Shown one piece after another: positions 1 to 7,782 of a stretch of 64,000 bases of DNA. Positions within the stretch are counted from its first letter, which is position 1. Each line of letters starts with the position of its first letter. This DNA is from DATAZK01 sp963731205. GTDB taxonomy: Bacteria; Actinomycetota; Actinomycetes; Frankiales; Frankiaceae. The DNA lies in contig CAVSUJ010000001.1 of the NCBI GenBank assembly GCA_963731205.1, forward strand, positions 1,054,001-1,118,000, in the 5' to 3' direction. A program made the translations under genes and the position numbers. The notes under the pieces were generated by a model. It searched no databases. It saw nothing but the letters and a program-made list of their open reading frames with translations, and had not been told where the DNA came from.

Positions 1-3
1 CGG

Positions 4-1686
4 GTGCTGGTCGGGCTGACGATATGCATCGGGGCGCTGTTCGTCGCCGCCCACAAACCCGACACCCGGCTGTGGCTGCTGCTCGTGTCGGCGGCGTGGC
101 TGCCGCTCTCGATCGTGTTGCTCATCGCCAATTTCCGAACCCGCAGCCGAACGGTGCTGCTCATCGGCGCCGCCAGCGATCTGATCATGCTGGCGACCGC
201 CCAGGCCCTGCTCCATCAGGGCATCAGCTTCACGTCCTGCTACCCGATCATCGCCGCGTTCGCTGCTTATACCTGCCCGGAAGTGCCCATCTGGCTGCTC
301 GGTGGTTTTACGCTCGCGCTGAGCCTGTCGGTGCAATCGCAACTGCCGCGCGGACAGCGGTTCACCGCGGCGCACTTCGGGCTGTTCGCAGCGCTCGTGA
401 TCGGCGTCCTGCTGATCGTCGAACGCGCGACCACCCGCTCCCGAGGGGCCGAGGAGCGCTTCGTCCAAGCCAAGACCCGGGCCGACGCGGTGCTCGACGC
501 CGTCGGAAGCGCGGTCGTCGTCACCGACTCCAGCAGCCGCGTCCTCACGGCCAATCCGGCGGCGGACCGGGTGCTCGGCAGTGCCCATCCGCTTCAGGGG
601 CAGCTGTGCAGCCAAGCTCTGCAACTGCACGTCGGAGAACGCCGGCTGGATTGCCGTGAAGGATGTCAGTTGCTGGCGCTCAGCTCGAGCAACGCCGACC
701 TGCCGCCTCTGGTGGACGACGCGAGCGACACCGATCACGACTACGAGGCGTGGCGCCCCGGCCGGGACGGTGAACGCCAGCCGCTGCTGGTGAGCGTCAG
801 CCCGCTGCCGGCCGCCGACGGACCCGATGTCGAGGTCGTGCACAGCATCCGAGACATCAGCCGCCTCAAGCAGGCTGACGAGGCCAAGACGCTCTTCCTG
901 GCCACCGCGTCACACGAACTGAAGACCCCGCTGACCGTGATCAACGGATTCGCGAAGACCCTGACCACCCGCAGCCTGCCGCCGGACAAGCAGCGCGAGG
1001 CACTCGCTTCGATCCGGCGGCGCGGTGAGGAACTCGCCCGCGTGGTCGACCGGCTGCTGCTCTCGAGCCGTATCGAGGCCGGACGCGCCGAAGTGTCCCG
1101 CAGCGAGGTCGACCTGATCCCGCTGGTCTACGAGCGCGCCGCAGAACTCGGCGAGGCCACCGATCGCCAGTTCGAGGTCGACCTTCCCGATGACCTGCCG
1201 TCGGTCCTCGGCGACCCGTCGGCGGTGACGACCGTCGTCGACCATCTGCTCGACAACGCTGTCAAGTACTCCCCGGGCGGTGAACCGGTCGTGGTGCGCG
1301 CCCACCGCGACGGCGGGGTCGCCGTGGTGCTCGAGATCAGCGATGCGGGGGTCGGCATGGACCCCGAGACCGTCAAGCACTGCTTCGAGAAATTCTGGCA
1401 GGCCGACGCGAGCGGCACCCGGCGGTTCGGGGGCACCGGGATCGGGCTCTACATCGTCCGCAGCCTGACCGAAGCCATGGGCGGAACTGTCACCGTCCGG
1501 AGCAGGCCCGGCGAGGGAACCACGTTTGCCCTGCGTCTGCTGGCCGCCGACGCAGGACCGACGATCCCGACGCCAGCCGCACCCACATCAGCCGACGCCG
1601 CTCGGGCCCAGGGGCGCCGAAGGGGTCGTCTCCCCCGGCTCGGACGGGGCGCGGAATCAGGCTCGGAACCGGTCAGTCGCGACTGA
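4..1686 (+). CDS. Membrane sensor histidine kinase, possibly 5'-truncated by the window edge
   Basis: Sensor kinase expected to autophosphorylate on His and pass phosphate to an unlinked response regulator. Residues 1-142 hold about five to six hydrophobic segments. A PAS-like region follows at about 155-290. The HisKA H-box (SHELKTPL) has its His near residue 304. The HATPase domain shows an N-box (HLLDNAVKYS, about 414-423), a DAGVGM G1 box (about 447) and GGTGIGLYI (about 476). The last 45 residues are Arg/Ala/Pro-rich and look unstructured. The GTG at position 4 opens directly in a membrane segment, so the real start may lie outside the window. No cognate regulator gene is adjacent. The 3' end overlaps the convergent HIT gene by 14 bp. 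The signal it senses cannot be told. Confidence 0.9.
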   Translation: MLVGLTICIGALFVAAHKPDTRLWLLLVSAAWLPLSIVLLIANFRTRSRTVLLIGAASDLIMLATAQALLHQGISFTSCYPIIAAFAAYTCPEVPIWLLGGFTLALSLSVQSQLPRGQRFTAAHFGLFAALVIGVLLIVERATTRSRGAEERFVQAKTRADAVLDAVGSAVVVTDSSSRVLTANPAADRVLGSAHPLQGQLCSQALQLHVGERRLDCREGCQLLALSSSNADLPPLVDDASDTDHDYEAWRPGRDGERQPLLVSVSPLPAADGPDVEVVHSIRDISRLKQADEAKTLFLATASHELKTPLTVINGFAKTLTTRSLPPDKQREALASIRRRGEELARVVDRLLLSSRIEAGRAEVSRSEVDLIPLVYERAAELGEATDRQFEVDLPDDLPSVLGDPSAVTTVVDHLLDNAVKYSPGGEPVVVRAHRDGGVAVVLEISDAGVGMDPETVKHCFEKFWQADASGTRRFGGTGIGLYIVRSLTEAMGGTVTVRSRPGEGTTFALRLLAADAGPTIPTPAAPTSADAARAQGRRRGRLPRLGRGAESGSEPVSRD

Positions 1687-2086
1687 TCGCGGACGAGATC
1701 GCCCGCGAGATCGAGCTCGCCACCTCGTCCATGGCAGCGGGATCCGAGTTCGTGTCGGCCTTGGAGAAATCCAGCTGCGACTCGCTGTTGATCGGGATCA
1801 GGTGGACGTGCACGTGGGGAACTTCGAGCCCGACAAGCATCGCGGCCACCTTGCCGGGGTGAAAGACCTCGTCGATCGCCTTCCCCACCGTCGCGCACGC
1901 CGCCCATAGCGCGTTGCGCTCCTGCGCGGTCAGCTCCAGCCAGTCGTCGACCTCGCGCCGGGTGACGACGAGCGTGTGTCCCGGTGTCACAGGTGCAATC
2001 GTCAGGAACGCGGCGCAATCGTCGTCCTCGTAGACGAAACGACCGGGTAGCTCCCGCTGCATGATCCGGGTGAAGACCGAAGGCAT
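1673..2086 (-). CDS. HIT family nucleotide-binding hydrolase
   Basis: Histidine-triad protein of 137 residues, the usual length for this family. The signature HVHVHLIPI lies at residues 91-99; its central His is the nucleophile in HIT phosphoramidases and dinucleotide hydrolases. The N-terminal part has the family's short strand-rich segment ending in a PGHTLVVTRR-type motif (about 35-44). The substrate cannot be predicted beyond a nucleoside phosphoramidate or dinucleotide. The ATG at 2086 has TAGGCT seven bases upstream, the local leaderless-promoter pattern, so the gene is probably transcribed on its own, divergently from the nuclease gene at 2180. Confidence 0.9.
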   Translation of the reverse strand: MPSVFTRIMQRELPGRFVYEDDDCAAFLTIAPVTPGHTLVVTRREVDDWLELTAQERNALWAACATVGKAIDEVFHPGKVAAMLVGLEVPHVHVHLIPINSESQLDFSKADTNSDPAAMDEVASSISRAISSAISRD

Positions 2087-2093
2087 GCGTCTG

Positions 2094-2099
2094 AGCCTA
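2094..2099 (-). promoter_or_regulatory. Probable -10 hexamer TAGGCT for the HIT gene
   Basis: TAGGCT reads on the minus strand and is separated by 7 nt from the ATG at 2086. A start point about 7 nt after the hexamer would coincide with the A of the start codon, giving a leaderless mRNA. No Shine-Dalgarno sequence is visible. Confidence 0.6.
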
Positions 2100-2167
2100 T
2101 GAGGCTCCGGGACGTCGAGTTCGATGCCTTTCGGCCGCGCCTACCCGGTTTTGTCGGTGGTGGCTCC

Positions 2168-2173
2168 TACCGT
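2168..2173 (+). promoter_or_regulatory. Probable -10 hexamer TACCGT fixing the nuclease start at 2180
   Basis: TACCGT lies 6 nt before the ATG at 2180, matching the leaderless spacing seen across the window. This favours the ATG at 2180 over an in-frame ATG at 2099, which would add 27 residues unrelated to the family. Confidence 0.6.
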
Positions 2174-2179
2174 TCGGCC

Positions 2180-4072
2180 ATGTCAACCGCGCAGGCGTCG
2201 CTATCGGCCGGCGCGGCGGCCACGCCCGCGGCAGTCGCACGCCAGCCGCTGCTCGATGAGGCGATCCCCGCCTCCGAGCGTCCGGTACGCGAATTGCGCG
2301 AGCTCACGTTCGTCATCGTCGACCTCGAGACCACCGGGGGTTCAGCCGCCGCGTGCGACATCACCGAGATCGGCGCCGTCAAGGTGCGCGGCGGTGAGGT
2401 GCTCGGCGAGTTCGCCACGCTGGTACGCCCGTCGGCCGAGATCCCGCCGTTCATCTCGGTCCTCACCGGCATCACCGACGCGATGGTGGCGAGCTCCCCG
2501 CGGCCGTCCGCCGTGCTGCCGGCGTTCCTCGAGTTCGCGCGGGGCTGCGTGCTGGTGGCCCACAATGCCCCGTTCGACATGGGTTTTCTGCGCGCCGGGT
2601 GTGAGCGGCTCGGGCTGACCTGGCCGGCGTTCGAGGTCGTCGACACCGCGCTGCTCGCCCGGCGCATCCTGACCCGCGACGAGACCCCCAATTGCAAGCT
2701 CTCCACTCTCGCGCTGTTCTTCCGGGCCGCCGAGCAGCCCTGCCACCGCGCGCTCGCCGATGCCCGTGCCACCGTCGATGTGCTGCACGGCCTCTTCGAG
2801 CGGCTCGGCCCACTCGGCGTGACGACGATGGATGAGTTGCGCACGTTCACGGGGATGGTTCCGGCGGCCGTGCGCCGCAAGCGTCATCTCGCCGACGACC
2901 TGCCCACCGGTCCGGGCGTGTACCTCTTCCGCGACGGGCAGGGCCGGGCGCTCTACATCGGCACCTCGCGCAACGTCCGCACCAGGGTCCGCTCCTACTT
3001 CACCGCCAGCGAATTGCGCACCCGGATGGCCGAGATGGTCGGCATCGCCGAGTCGATCGACGCGGTGCCGTGCGCCCACTCCCTCGAGGCGGAGGTGCGC
3101 GAGCTGCGCCTCATCGCCGAGCACAAGCCGCGTTACAACCGGCGCTCTCGCTGGCCTGAGCGATCGATCTGGCTGAAGCTCACCGTCGAGCCGTTCCCGC
3201 GCCTGTCCCAAGTGCGCCTGGTTCGCGATGACGGCGCCACCTACCTCGGGCCCTTCGGTTCCACCCGGCTGGCCGAGCTTGCCGCCATCGCGCTGCACGA
3301 GGCCTTTCCGCTGCGGCAGTGCGGGGGTCGGCTGGCGGTATCAGCGCAGCGGGCCGCCTGCGTTCTCGCCGAGCTGGCCCGCTGCGGTGCCCCGTGCACC
3401 GGGGCTCAGAGCCGCGAGGATTACGCCGTCCACGTCGCCGCTGCGCAAACGGCGATCACGGCCGATCCCAGCGCCGTGGTCGAGGCGTTGAAGCTGCGGA
3501 TGGGCCGCCTGTCCGACGCGGGACGCTTCGAAGACGCCGGCCGCCACCGTGATCGGCTCATCGCCTTCGTGCGTGCAGCGGCCCGGCGCCAGCGGCTCGG
3601 CGCCCTTACCGCCATCGAGGAGATGGTGGCGGCGTTGCCCGACGGTGCCGGCGGCTGGGAGCTGTCGGTCATCCGCCATGGGCGCCTCGTCGCGTCGGGA
3701 CGCTGCCCCGCCGGCGCGAGTGTGTGGCCTTACGTCGCGGCGCTCAAGGCGACCGCCGAGACGGTGGTCCCAGGGCCGGGGCCGCTTCCGGCTGCCGGCG
3801 CTGAAGAGGTCGAGTGCGTGCTGCGGTGGCTCGAGCGTCCGGGCGCGCGGCTCGTCGAGTGCTCCGGCGGCTGGGCGTCGCCTGCCTTCGGCGCGGCCGC
3901 GCAGCGGGAGTGGCTGGTGGCGGCCAGCGAGCGAAGTGCGGTCCCGCTCGGCAAGCCGGAGCGCCGCAACACCCGCCCCACGGCTCGGCCGGCCCGTGCC
4001 GAGCCTGGAGCGGGGCTGCGCCCGATGCGGCCGACCGGTCCGGTCGGGCCTGGCCGCTGGCCCGCCGGATAG
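2180..4072 (+). CDS. DEDDh exonuclease / GIY-YIG (UvrC-like) fusion nuclease
   Basis: A 630-residue two-domain nuclease of the actinobacterial type corresponding, from memory, to M. tuberculosis Rv2191. The N-terminal DnaQ-like 3'-5' exonuclease has ExoI VDLETTG (Asp48, Glu50), an ExoII-like HNAPFDMGFL and ExoIII HRALADARATVDVL. It is followed by a GIY-YIG endonuclease domain (GPGVYLFRDG, ALYIGTS) resembling the N-terminal half of UvrC, then a UvrB-interaction-like segment with Cys residues (CVLAELARCGAPCTG). A role in DNA repair or processing is inferred, not shown. The C-terminal 40 residues are Arg/Pro-rich. The TAG stop codon overlaps the -10 of the next gene. Confidence 0.88.
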   Translation: MSTAQASLSAGAAATPAAVARQPLLDEAIPASERPVRELRELTFVIVDLETTGGSAAACDITEIGAVKVRGGEVLGEFATLVRPSAEIPPFISVLTGITDAMVASSPRPSAVLPAFLEFARGCVLVAHNAPFDMGFLRAGCERLGLTWPAFEVVDTALLARRILTRDETPNCKLSTLALFFRAAEQPCHRALADARATVDVLHGLFERLGPLGVTTMDELRTFTGMVPAAVRRKRHLADDLPTGPGVYLFRDGQGRALYIGTSRNVRTRVRSYFTASELRTRMAEMVGIAESIDAVPCAHSLEAEVRELRLIAEHKPRYNRRSRWPERSIWLKLTVEPFPRLSQVRLVRDDGATYLGPFGSTRLAELAAIALHEAFPLRQCGGRLAVSAQRAACVLAELARCGAPCTGAQSREDYAVHVAAAQTAITADPSAVVEALKLRMGRLSDAGRFEDAGRHRDRLIAFVRAAARRQRLGALTAIEEMVAALPDGAGGWELSVIRHGRLVASGRCPAGASVWPYVAALKATAETVVPGPGPLPAAGAEEVECVLRWLERPGARLVECSGGWASPAFGAAAQREWLVAASERSAVPLGKPERRNTRPTARPARAEPGAGLRPMRPTGPVGPGRWPAG

Positions 4073-4075
4073 GGT
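4070..4075 (+). promoter_or_regulatory. Probable -10 hexamer TAGGGT, built on the upstream stop codon
   Basis: The TAG stop of the nuclease gene (4070-4072) forms the first half of TAGGGT. Six bases separate it from the GTG at 4082, which predicts a leaderless transcript for the Lrp-type gene. Confidence 0.55.
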
Positions 4076-4081
4076 CATTTC

Positions 4082-4369
4082 GTGGTGACGGCAGTGGTGC
4101 TGATCAAGGCGGCGGTCGAGCGCATCCCCGAGGTCGCCGAGGCCATCGCGGCACTCGAGGGCGTCAGCGAGGTCTACTCCGTCACCGGTGAGGTCGATCT
4201 GGTGGCCATGGTGCGCGTGCGCCATCACGAGCAGCTGGCTGACGTGATCGCTGACCGCATGAGCAAGGTCTCGGGCGTCACGCACACCGAGACGCTGATC
4301 GCGTTCCGTGCCTACAGCCGCCACGACCTGCAGGCCGCATTCAGCCTCGGGTCCGACGAGCCGGCCTGA
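4082..4369 (+). CDS. Stand-alone Lrp/AsnC ligand-binding (RAM) domain protein
   Basis: A 95-residue protein made only of the alpha-beta ligand-binding (RAM) domain of Lrp/AsnC regulators, with no helix-turn-helix. The pattern is recognisable from AVVLIKAAVERIPEVAEAIA through VYSVTGEVDLVAMV to TLIAFRAYS. Such proteins bind amino acids or modulate full-length Lrp proteins; the ligand is unknown here. It lies between the fusion nuclease and the convergent trpD, and ends 23 bp before trpD's stop. A GTG start with TAGGGT 6 nt upstream is the most likely start. Confidence 0.85.
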   Translation: MVTAVVLIKAAVERIPEVAEAIAALEGVSEVYSVTGEVDLVAMVRVRHHEQLADVIADRMSKVSGVTHTETLIAFRAYSRHDLQAAFSLGSDEPA

Positions 4370-4392
4370 TCCCTGCCCGGCCGAGCCTGCCG

Positions 4393-5466
4393 CTACTGCT
4401 TCGAAGCCTTCGCCCACCGCTGCACCACGGAGAGCCCCTCCCCCGACGCCAGCACCTCTTGGGCCCGGGCGAGAGCCGGCCTGAGCTGCTCGACCACCGG
4501 CTCAGCGGTGGTGCCCTGAGCGGCGACCAGAGCCGCGGCGGCGTTGAGCGCCACGGCGGCGCGCACGGCCTCCGTCCCGCCTCCGGCCAGGACCTCGCGA
4601 GCCACCTCCGCGTTGTGCAGCGCGTCACCGCCGCGCAGATCATCGACCGTCGCGGGCCCAAGGCCGAGCTCCGCCGGGTTCAGCTCGTCCTCACGCACCT
4701 TCCCGCCGGCGACCACCCAGACCGCCGACCGGGTCCCCGGCGTCAGCTCGTCCAGGCCGTCGTCGCCGCGAAAGACGAGCGCTGACGCATCACGGCGCGC
4801 CAGCACCCCCGCGAGAACCGGCCCGAGCCACGCCTGCGGGACCCCGAGCGCCTGCCGGGTCACTCGCGCCGGGTTGGTCAGCGGGCCCAGGATGTTGAAG
4901 ATCGTCGGCACTCCGAGCTCGCTGCGGGCCGGGGCCGCGTGACGAAGCGCCGGGTGAAAGCGCGGCGCGAAGCAGAAGCCGATGCCGACCTGCTCGACGC
5001 AACGCGCCACCGCCGCCGGCTCGAGATCGATCGCGATCCCCAATGCTTCCAGCAGATCTGCCGAGCCTGATTTGGACGAGGCGGCCCGATTGCCGTGCTT
5101 CACGACCGGCACGCCGGCGGCCGCCACGACGATCGCCGCCATCGTCGAAATGTTGACCGTGCCGGTCCGATCGCCGCCCGTACCGCAGGTGTCGACCGCC
5201 GCCGCGCGCCATTTTTCCGCGAGAGGCAGCGCCAGCGCGCGTTCGAGCATTGCGCTGACAAAGCCATCGACCTCAGCCGCGGTTTCCCGTTTGCTGCGCA
5301 GCGCCACGACGAAGCCGGCGATCTGCACGCCGGTGGCGGCGCCGTCCATGATCTCGCCCATGGCCCAGGCCGTGTCAGCGGCGGGCAACGGCTCGCCGGA
5401 CATCAGCCGGGCGATCAGCGCCGGCCAGGTAGGCGGGCCGGAATCCGGGTTACTCACGACACTCAA
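4393..5466 (-). CDS. trpD: Anthranilate phosphoribosyltransferase
   Basis: Second step of tryptophan synthesis: anthranilate plus PRPP gives phosphoribosyl-anthranilate in the cytoplasm. The 357-residue length is normal. The PRPP and anthranilate motifs are intact: CGTGGDRTGTVNIST, KHGNRAASSKSGSADLLEALG (read in two parts) and the FNILGPLTNPA segment. The start is either the TTG at 5466 or the in-frame GTG at 5457; the latter looks more ordinary. No other trp gene is nearby, consistent with the isolated trpD position I recall beside ctaE in mycobacteria. It lies 12 bp downstream of the receiver-like gene on the same strand and may be co-transcribed with it. Confidence 0.95.
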   Translation of the reverse strand: MSVVSNPDSGPPTWPALIARLMSGEPLPAADTAWAMGEIMDGAATGVQIAGFVVALRSKRETAAEVDGFVSAMLERALALPLAEKWRAAAVDTCGTGGDRTGTVNISTMAAIVVAAAGVPVVKHGNRAASSKSGSADLLEALGIAIDLEPAAVARCVEQVGIGFCFAPRFHPALRHAAPARSELGVPTIFNILGPLTNPARVTRQALGVPQAWLGPVLAGVLARRDASALVFRGDDGLDELTPGTRSAVWVVAGGKVREDELNPAELGLGPATVDDLRGGDALHNAEVAREVLAGGGTEAVRAAVALNAAAALVAAQGTTAEPVVEQLRPALARAQEVLASGEGLSVVQRWAKASKQ

Positions 5467-5478
5467 GACAACGGCGAA

Positions 5479-5907
5479 CTAATGGCGCCGGACGAGCTCA
5501 TCACCAGCGACGGCGGCAGGCAGCGGCTTGACGCGCGCCCGAAGCAGCTCCACCAGCACCGCTGTGAGCTCCACCGGGTCGATGGGCATCTGCACCCAGG
5601 CGTCAGCCATCGACCAGCGCGCGAGCCAGTGATCGTCCTTGCGCATCACGAGCAGCAGGACCGCCGGGCAGTCGGTGATCTCGTCCTTCAACTGCCGGCT
5701 GAGCCCCATCCCGCCTTCGGGAGCGGCCTCGCCGTCCAGGATGCAGACATCGACGCCGCCCTCGTCCACTCGCGTGACGAGCGCACCGCCGTCGTCGGCC
5801 TCCAACCAGTCGACCGGATCGAGCGCCGGGTCGGGACGTCGCCCAACGGCATTGCGTACCCGCTCCCGGACCGCCGGGTCATCGCTGTAAACCAGCACCG
5901 TGCTCAT
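5479..5907 (-). CDS. Degenerate response-regulator receiver-domain protein
   Basis: A 142-residue CheY-like single-domain protein without an output domain. It begins STVLVYSDDPAVRERV like a receiver, and a phosphorylatable Asp is plausible in VCILDGEA. The usual Lys-Pro near the end is replaced by QMPIDP (normally VKPFDP), so classical phosphotransfer switching is doubtful. It directly precedes trpD on the same strand. An upstream GAGGTGG could serve as ribosome binding site for the ATG at 5907. The function is unknown; related genes beside trpD/ctaE may exist in other actinobacteria. Confidence 0.75.
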   Translation of the reverse strand: MSTVLVYSDDPAVRERVRNAVGRRPDPALDPVDWLEADDGGALVTRVDEGGVDVCILDGEAAPEGGMGLSRQLKDEITDCPAVLLLVMRKDDHWLARWSMADAWVQMPIDPVELTAVLVELLRARVKPLPAAVAGDELVRRH

Positions 5908-6042
5908 ACGGGAATGGCCACCTCAGAAGGGACGGACCGCGGTCCGGCTGCAACGATTACCGATCGCCGGAAGGCTACCGGACCGGGTGCCGGTGACCCC
6001 GACGCCACGGTGTCGACATTTGCTTTCGGGGCATCGATTGGT

Positions 6043-6061
6043 GATACTGATACTCGTTATC
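6043..6061. promoter_or_regulatory. Fur-box-like operator upstream of the fur gene
   Basis: The 19 bases gatactgatactcgttatc match the classical Fur consensus (GATAATGATAATCATTATC) at 16 of 19 positions. The centre lies 46 bp before the fur ATG at 6098. The location is right for iron- or peroxide-responsive autoregulation of the fur-rubrerythrin unit. Confidence 0.75.
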
Positions 6062-6097
6062 AATACGATCCAATGGCCCCGCTCAGGAGGTGACCCG

Positions 6098-6550
6098 ATG
6101 CACGACACCACCCTCCAGGCGCCGAATGTGGAGACCGACTGGCGGCTCACACCTCAGCGGCGCGCCGTGCTCGAGGTCCTCGAATCGGCCACCGATCATC
6201 CCACTGCGGCAGAGGTCTTCGAGCGCGTCAGGGTTGCCTCCCCCGGCATCGGCCCCGCGACCGTCTATCGCACCCTCGCCCTGCTCGTCGCCAACGGTCT
6301 CGCGCTCGAGCTCTCGCTGGGTGATGGCTCGTCCTCGCGTTATGACGGCAACACCGCCCGCCACGACCACCTCGTGTGCTCCTCGTGCGGCGCGGCCAGC
6401 GACATCCAGAGCGCCCTGCCCAGCGAGGTGCTCGACCAGCTGACCGGCAGCACCGGGTACGCGATCAGTTCTTACGACCTGCAGTTCCACGGCCTCTGCC
6501 CCGAATGTCAAGATCAACGATCACACCACCAGGAGGAAATGAATGGCTGA
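6098..6550 (+). CDS. fur: Fur/PerR family metalloregulator
   Basis: A 150-residue ferric-uptake or peroxide regulator that represses DNA targets when loaded with metal. The winged-helix part includes RLTPQRRAVLEVL and the recognition region GPATVYRTLALL. The dimerisation part has the regulatory-site HDHLVCSSCG and a C-terminal CPEC, giving two CxxC pairs for structural zinc. The start is the ATG at 6098 after AGGAGGTG (6086-6093); an in-frame ATG at 5900 would add 66 unrelated residues and run through the Fur box. The gene overlaps the rubrerythrin start by 8 bp, so the two are translationally coupled. That pairing suggests a PerR-like peroxide role, but sequence alone does not separate Fur from PerR. 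Confidence 0.92.
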   Translation: MHDTTLQAPNVETDWRLTPQRRAVLEVLESATDHPTAAEVFERVRVASPGIGPATVYRTLALLVANGLALELSLGDGSSSRYDGNTARHDHLVCSSCGAASDIQSALPSEVLDQLTGSTGYAISSYDLQFHGLCPECQDQRSHHQEEMNG

Positions 6551-6983
6551 CCTCGCAGGCAGCAAGACACACGACAACCTGAAGGCCGCGTTCGCCGGCG
6601 AGAGCCAGGCCAACCGGCGCTACCTATATTTCGCCCGCCGCGCTGACATCGAGGGTGACAGCGAGACGGCCGGCCTCTTCCGCGACACGGCAGAGGGCGA
6701 GACCGGCCACGCGTTCGGCCACATGGACTTCCTGGCTGCCGTGGGCGACCCGGCGACCGACGAGCCCGTGGGTGACTCGGAGAAGAACCTCGTCAGCGCC
6801 GTTGCCGGCGAGACCTACGAGTTCACCGCGATGTACCCCGGCTTTGCGAAGACCGCTCGTGACGAGGGCTTCGACGAGATCGCCGACTGGTTCGCCACGC
6901 TGGCCCGGGCCGAGAAGACCCACGCCGGCCGTTTCCAGAAGGCCCTCGACCGGGTTCGCAGTGAGGCATCCGCGAGCGCCTGA
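6543..6983 (+). CDS. Rubrerythrin family diiron protein
   Basis: A 146-residue ferritin-like four-helix protein expected to reduce peroxide at a diiron site. Glu ligands are seen in FAGESQANRRYLYFA, TAEGETGHAFGH and AGETYEFTAMYP, and a further E/H pair in LARAEKTHAGRF. There is no C-terminal rubredoxin domain, so an external electron donor is needed. A strong ribosome binding site, AGGAGG, lies at 6531-6536 just before the ATG at 6543. It is co-transcribed with fur and followed by a hairpin terminator at 7014. Fur plus rubrerythrin is a recurring oxidative-stress pairing. Confidence 0.92.
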   Translation: MADLAGSKTHDNLKAAFAGESQANRRYLYFARRADIEGDSETAGLFRDTAEGETGHAFGHMDFLAAVGDPATDEPVGDSEKNLVSAVAGETYEFTAMYPGFAKTARDEGFDEIADWFATLARAEKTHAGRFQKALDRVRSEASASA

Positions 6984-7013
6984 GGCGCCTCGCTAGTTCG
7001 ACAAAGATCGACC

Positions 7014-7052
7014 CGCAAGGGCCGGCGCTGGAAACAGCGACCGGCCCTTGCG
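7014..7052 (+). terminator. GC-rich hairpin with GAAA loop after rubrerythrin
   Basis: Perfect inverted repeat: a 12-bp outer stem (CGCAAGGGCCGG, 7014-7025, pairing with 7041-7052) and a 5-bp inner stem (7026-7030 with 7035-7039) close a GAAA loop, with one unpaired A at 7040. There is no T-run downstream, as is common in actinobacteria. It separates rubrerythrin from the DUF3501 gene and could be a full or partial terminator. Confidence 0.75.
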
Positions 7053-7078
7053 CCGTTCAACGACTGAAGGCAGGAACC

Positions 7079-7708
7079 ATGCTCACGGCAACGCAGATCA
7101 CCACCGACCATCAGAGCTACGGGGAGCGCCGGGCCGAGGAACGGGCCCGCGTCATGCCCATCCGGGCCGAGCGCCGGGTCCGGGTCGGCGACATGCTCGT
7201 CTTCGAATTCGAGAACCTCGAGACGCTGCGCTATCAGGTGCAGGAAATGGTCTTCGTCGAGCGCATCACCGACCCGGCGGAGGTCGGCCACGAGATCGAG
7301 CTCTACGGCCGCATGGCGCCGGGCAGCCACGAGCTCTGCGCCACCATGTTCGTCGAGCTCGAGCAGGACGCTGACGTCCGCTCCGAGCTGGCGCGGCTGC
7401 ACGGCATCCAGAACACCGTGAGCCTGGAGATCGGCTCGTCCGCCGGGGATTCCGCGAGCCGGCCGTCACGCGCGCCGGCAGTCGAATTACGCGGGCTGGA
7501 CGAAGATCCCGACCGGCCCAGCGACACGGTCAGCGTGCATGTTGTGCGTTTCACACTCACCGACGAGCAGCGTGATGCCTTCCGCGATCCTCAGGTGCCC
7601 GTCGAGCTGGTCGTCGACCACCCTGAGTACGCCGAAAGCACCCCGATCTCGGGCACAACCCGCCTGTCATTGCTGGCAGATCTGGCTCTCGGAGGCCCTC
7701 CCGCCTGA
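7079..7708 (+). CDS. DUF3501 family protein
   Basis: A 209-residue soluble protein with no characterised function. The N-terminal half contains the DUF3501 pattern RRVRVGDMLVFEFENLETLRYQ (shown here in parts: RVGDMLVF and ENLETLRYQVQEM), and the C-terminal half carries GIQNTVSLEIG. From memory this family often sits with rubrerythrin and Fe-S proteins, which fits its place right after the fur-rubrerythrin unit. No Cys-rich partner gene is present here. The ATG at 7079 follows AGGAA. Whether it is transcribed with rubrerythrin depends on how efficient the hairpin at 7014-7052 is. Confidence 0.8.
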   Translation: MLTATQITTDHQSYGERRAEERARVMPIRAERRVRVGDMLVFEFENLETLRYQVQEMVFVERITDPAEVGHEIELYGRMAPGSHELCATMFVELEQDADVRSELARLHGIQNTVSLEIGSSAGDSASRPSRAPAVELRGLDEDPDRPSDTVSVHVVRFTLTDEQRDAFRDPQVPVELVVDHPEYAESTPISGTTRLSLLADLALGGPPA

Positions 7709-7770
7709 CACTCGGCGGCCACGGCCCACGATTGCCGCCCCCGTTGCCCGCAATAACCCTGTCGGTCTGC

Positions 7771-7776
7771 CAGAAT
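7771..7776 (+). promoter_or_regulatory. Probable -10 hexamer CAGAAT for ctaE
   Basis: CAGAAT lies 6 nt before the GTG at 7783, matching the leaderless spacing. It supports the GTG at 7783 as the ctaE start rather than the upstream ATG at 7732. Confidence 0.5.
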
Positions 7777-7782
7777 GCGCCT

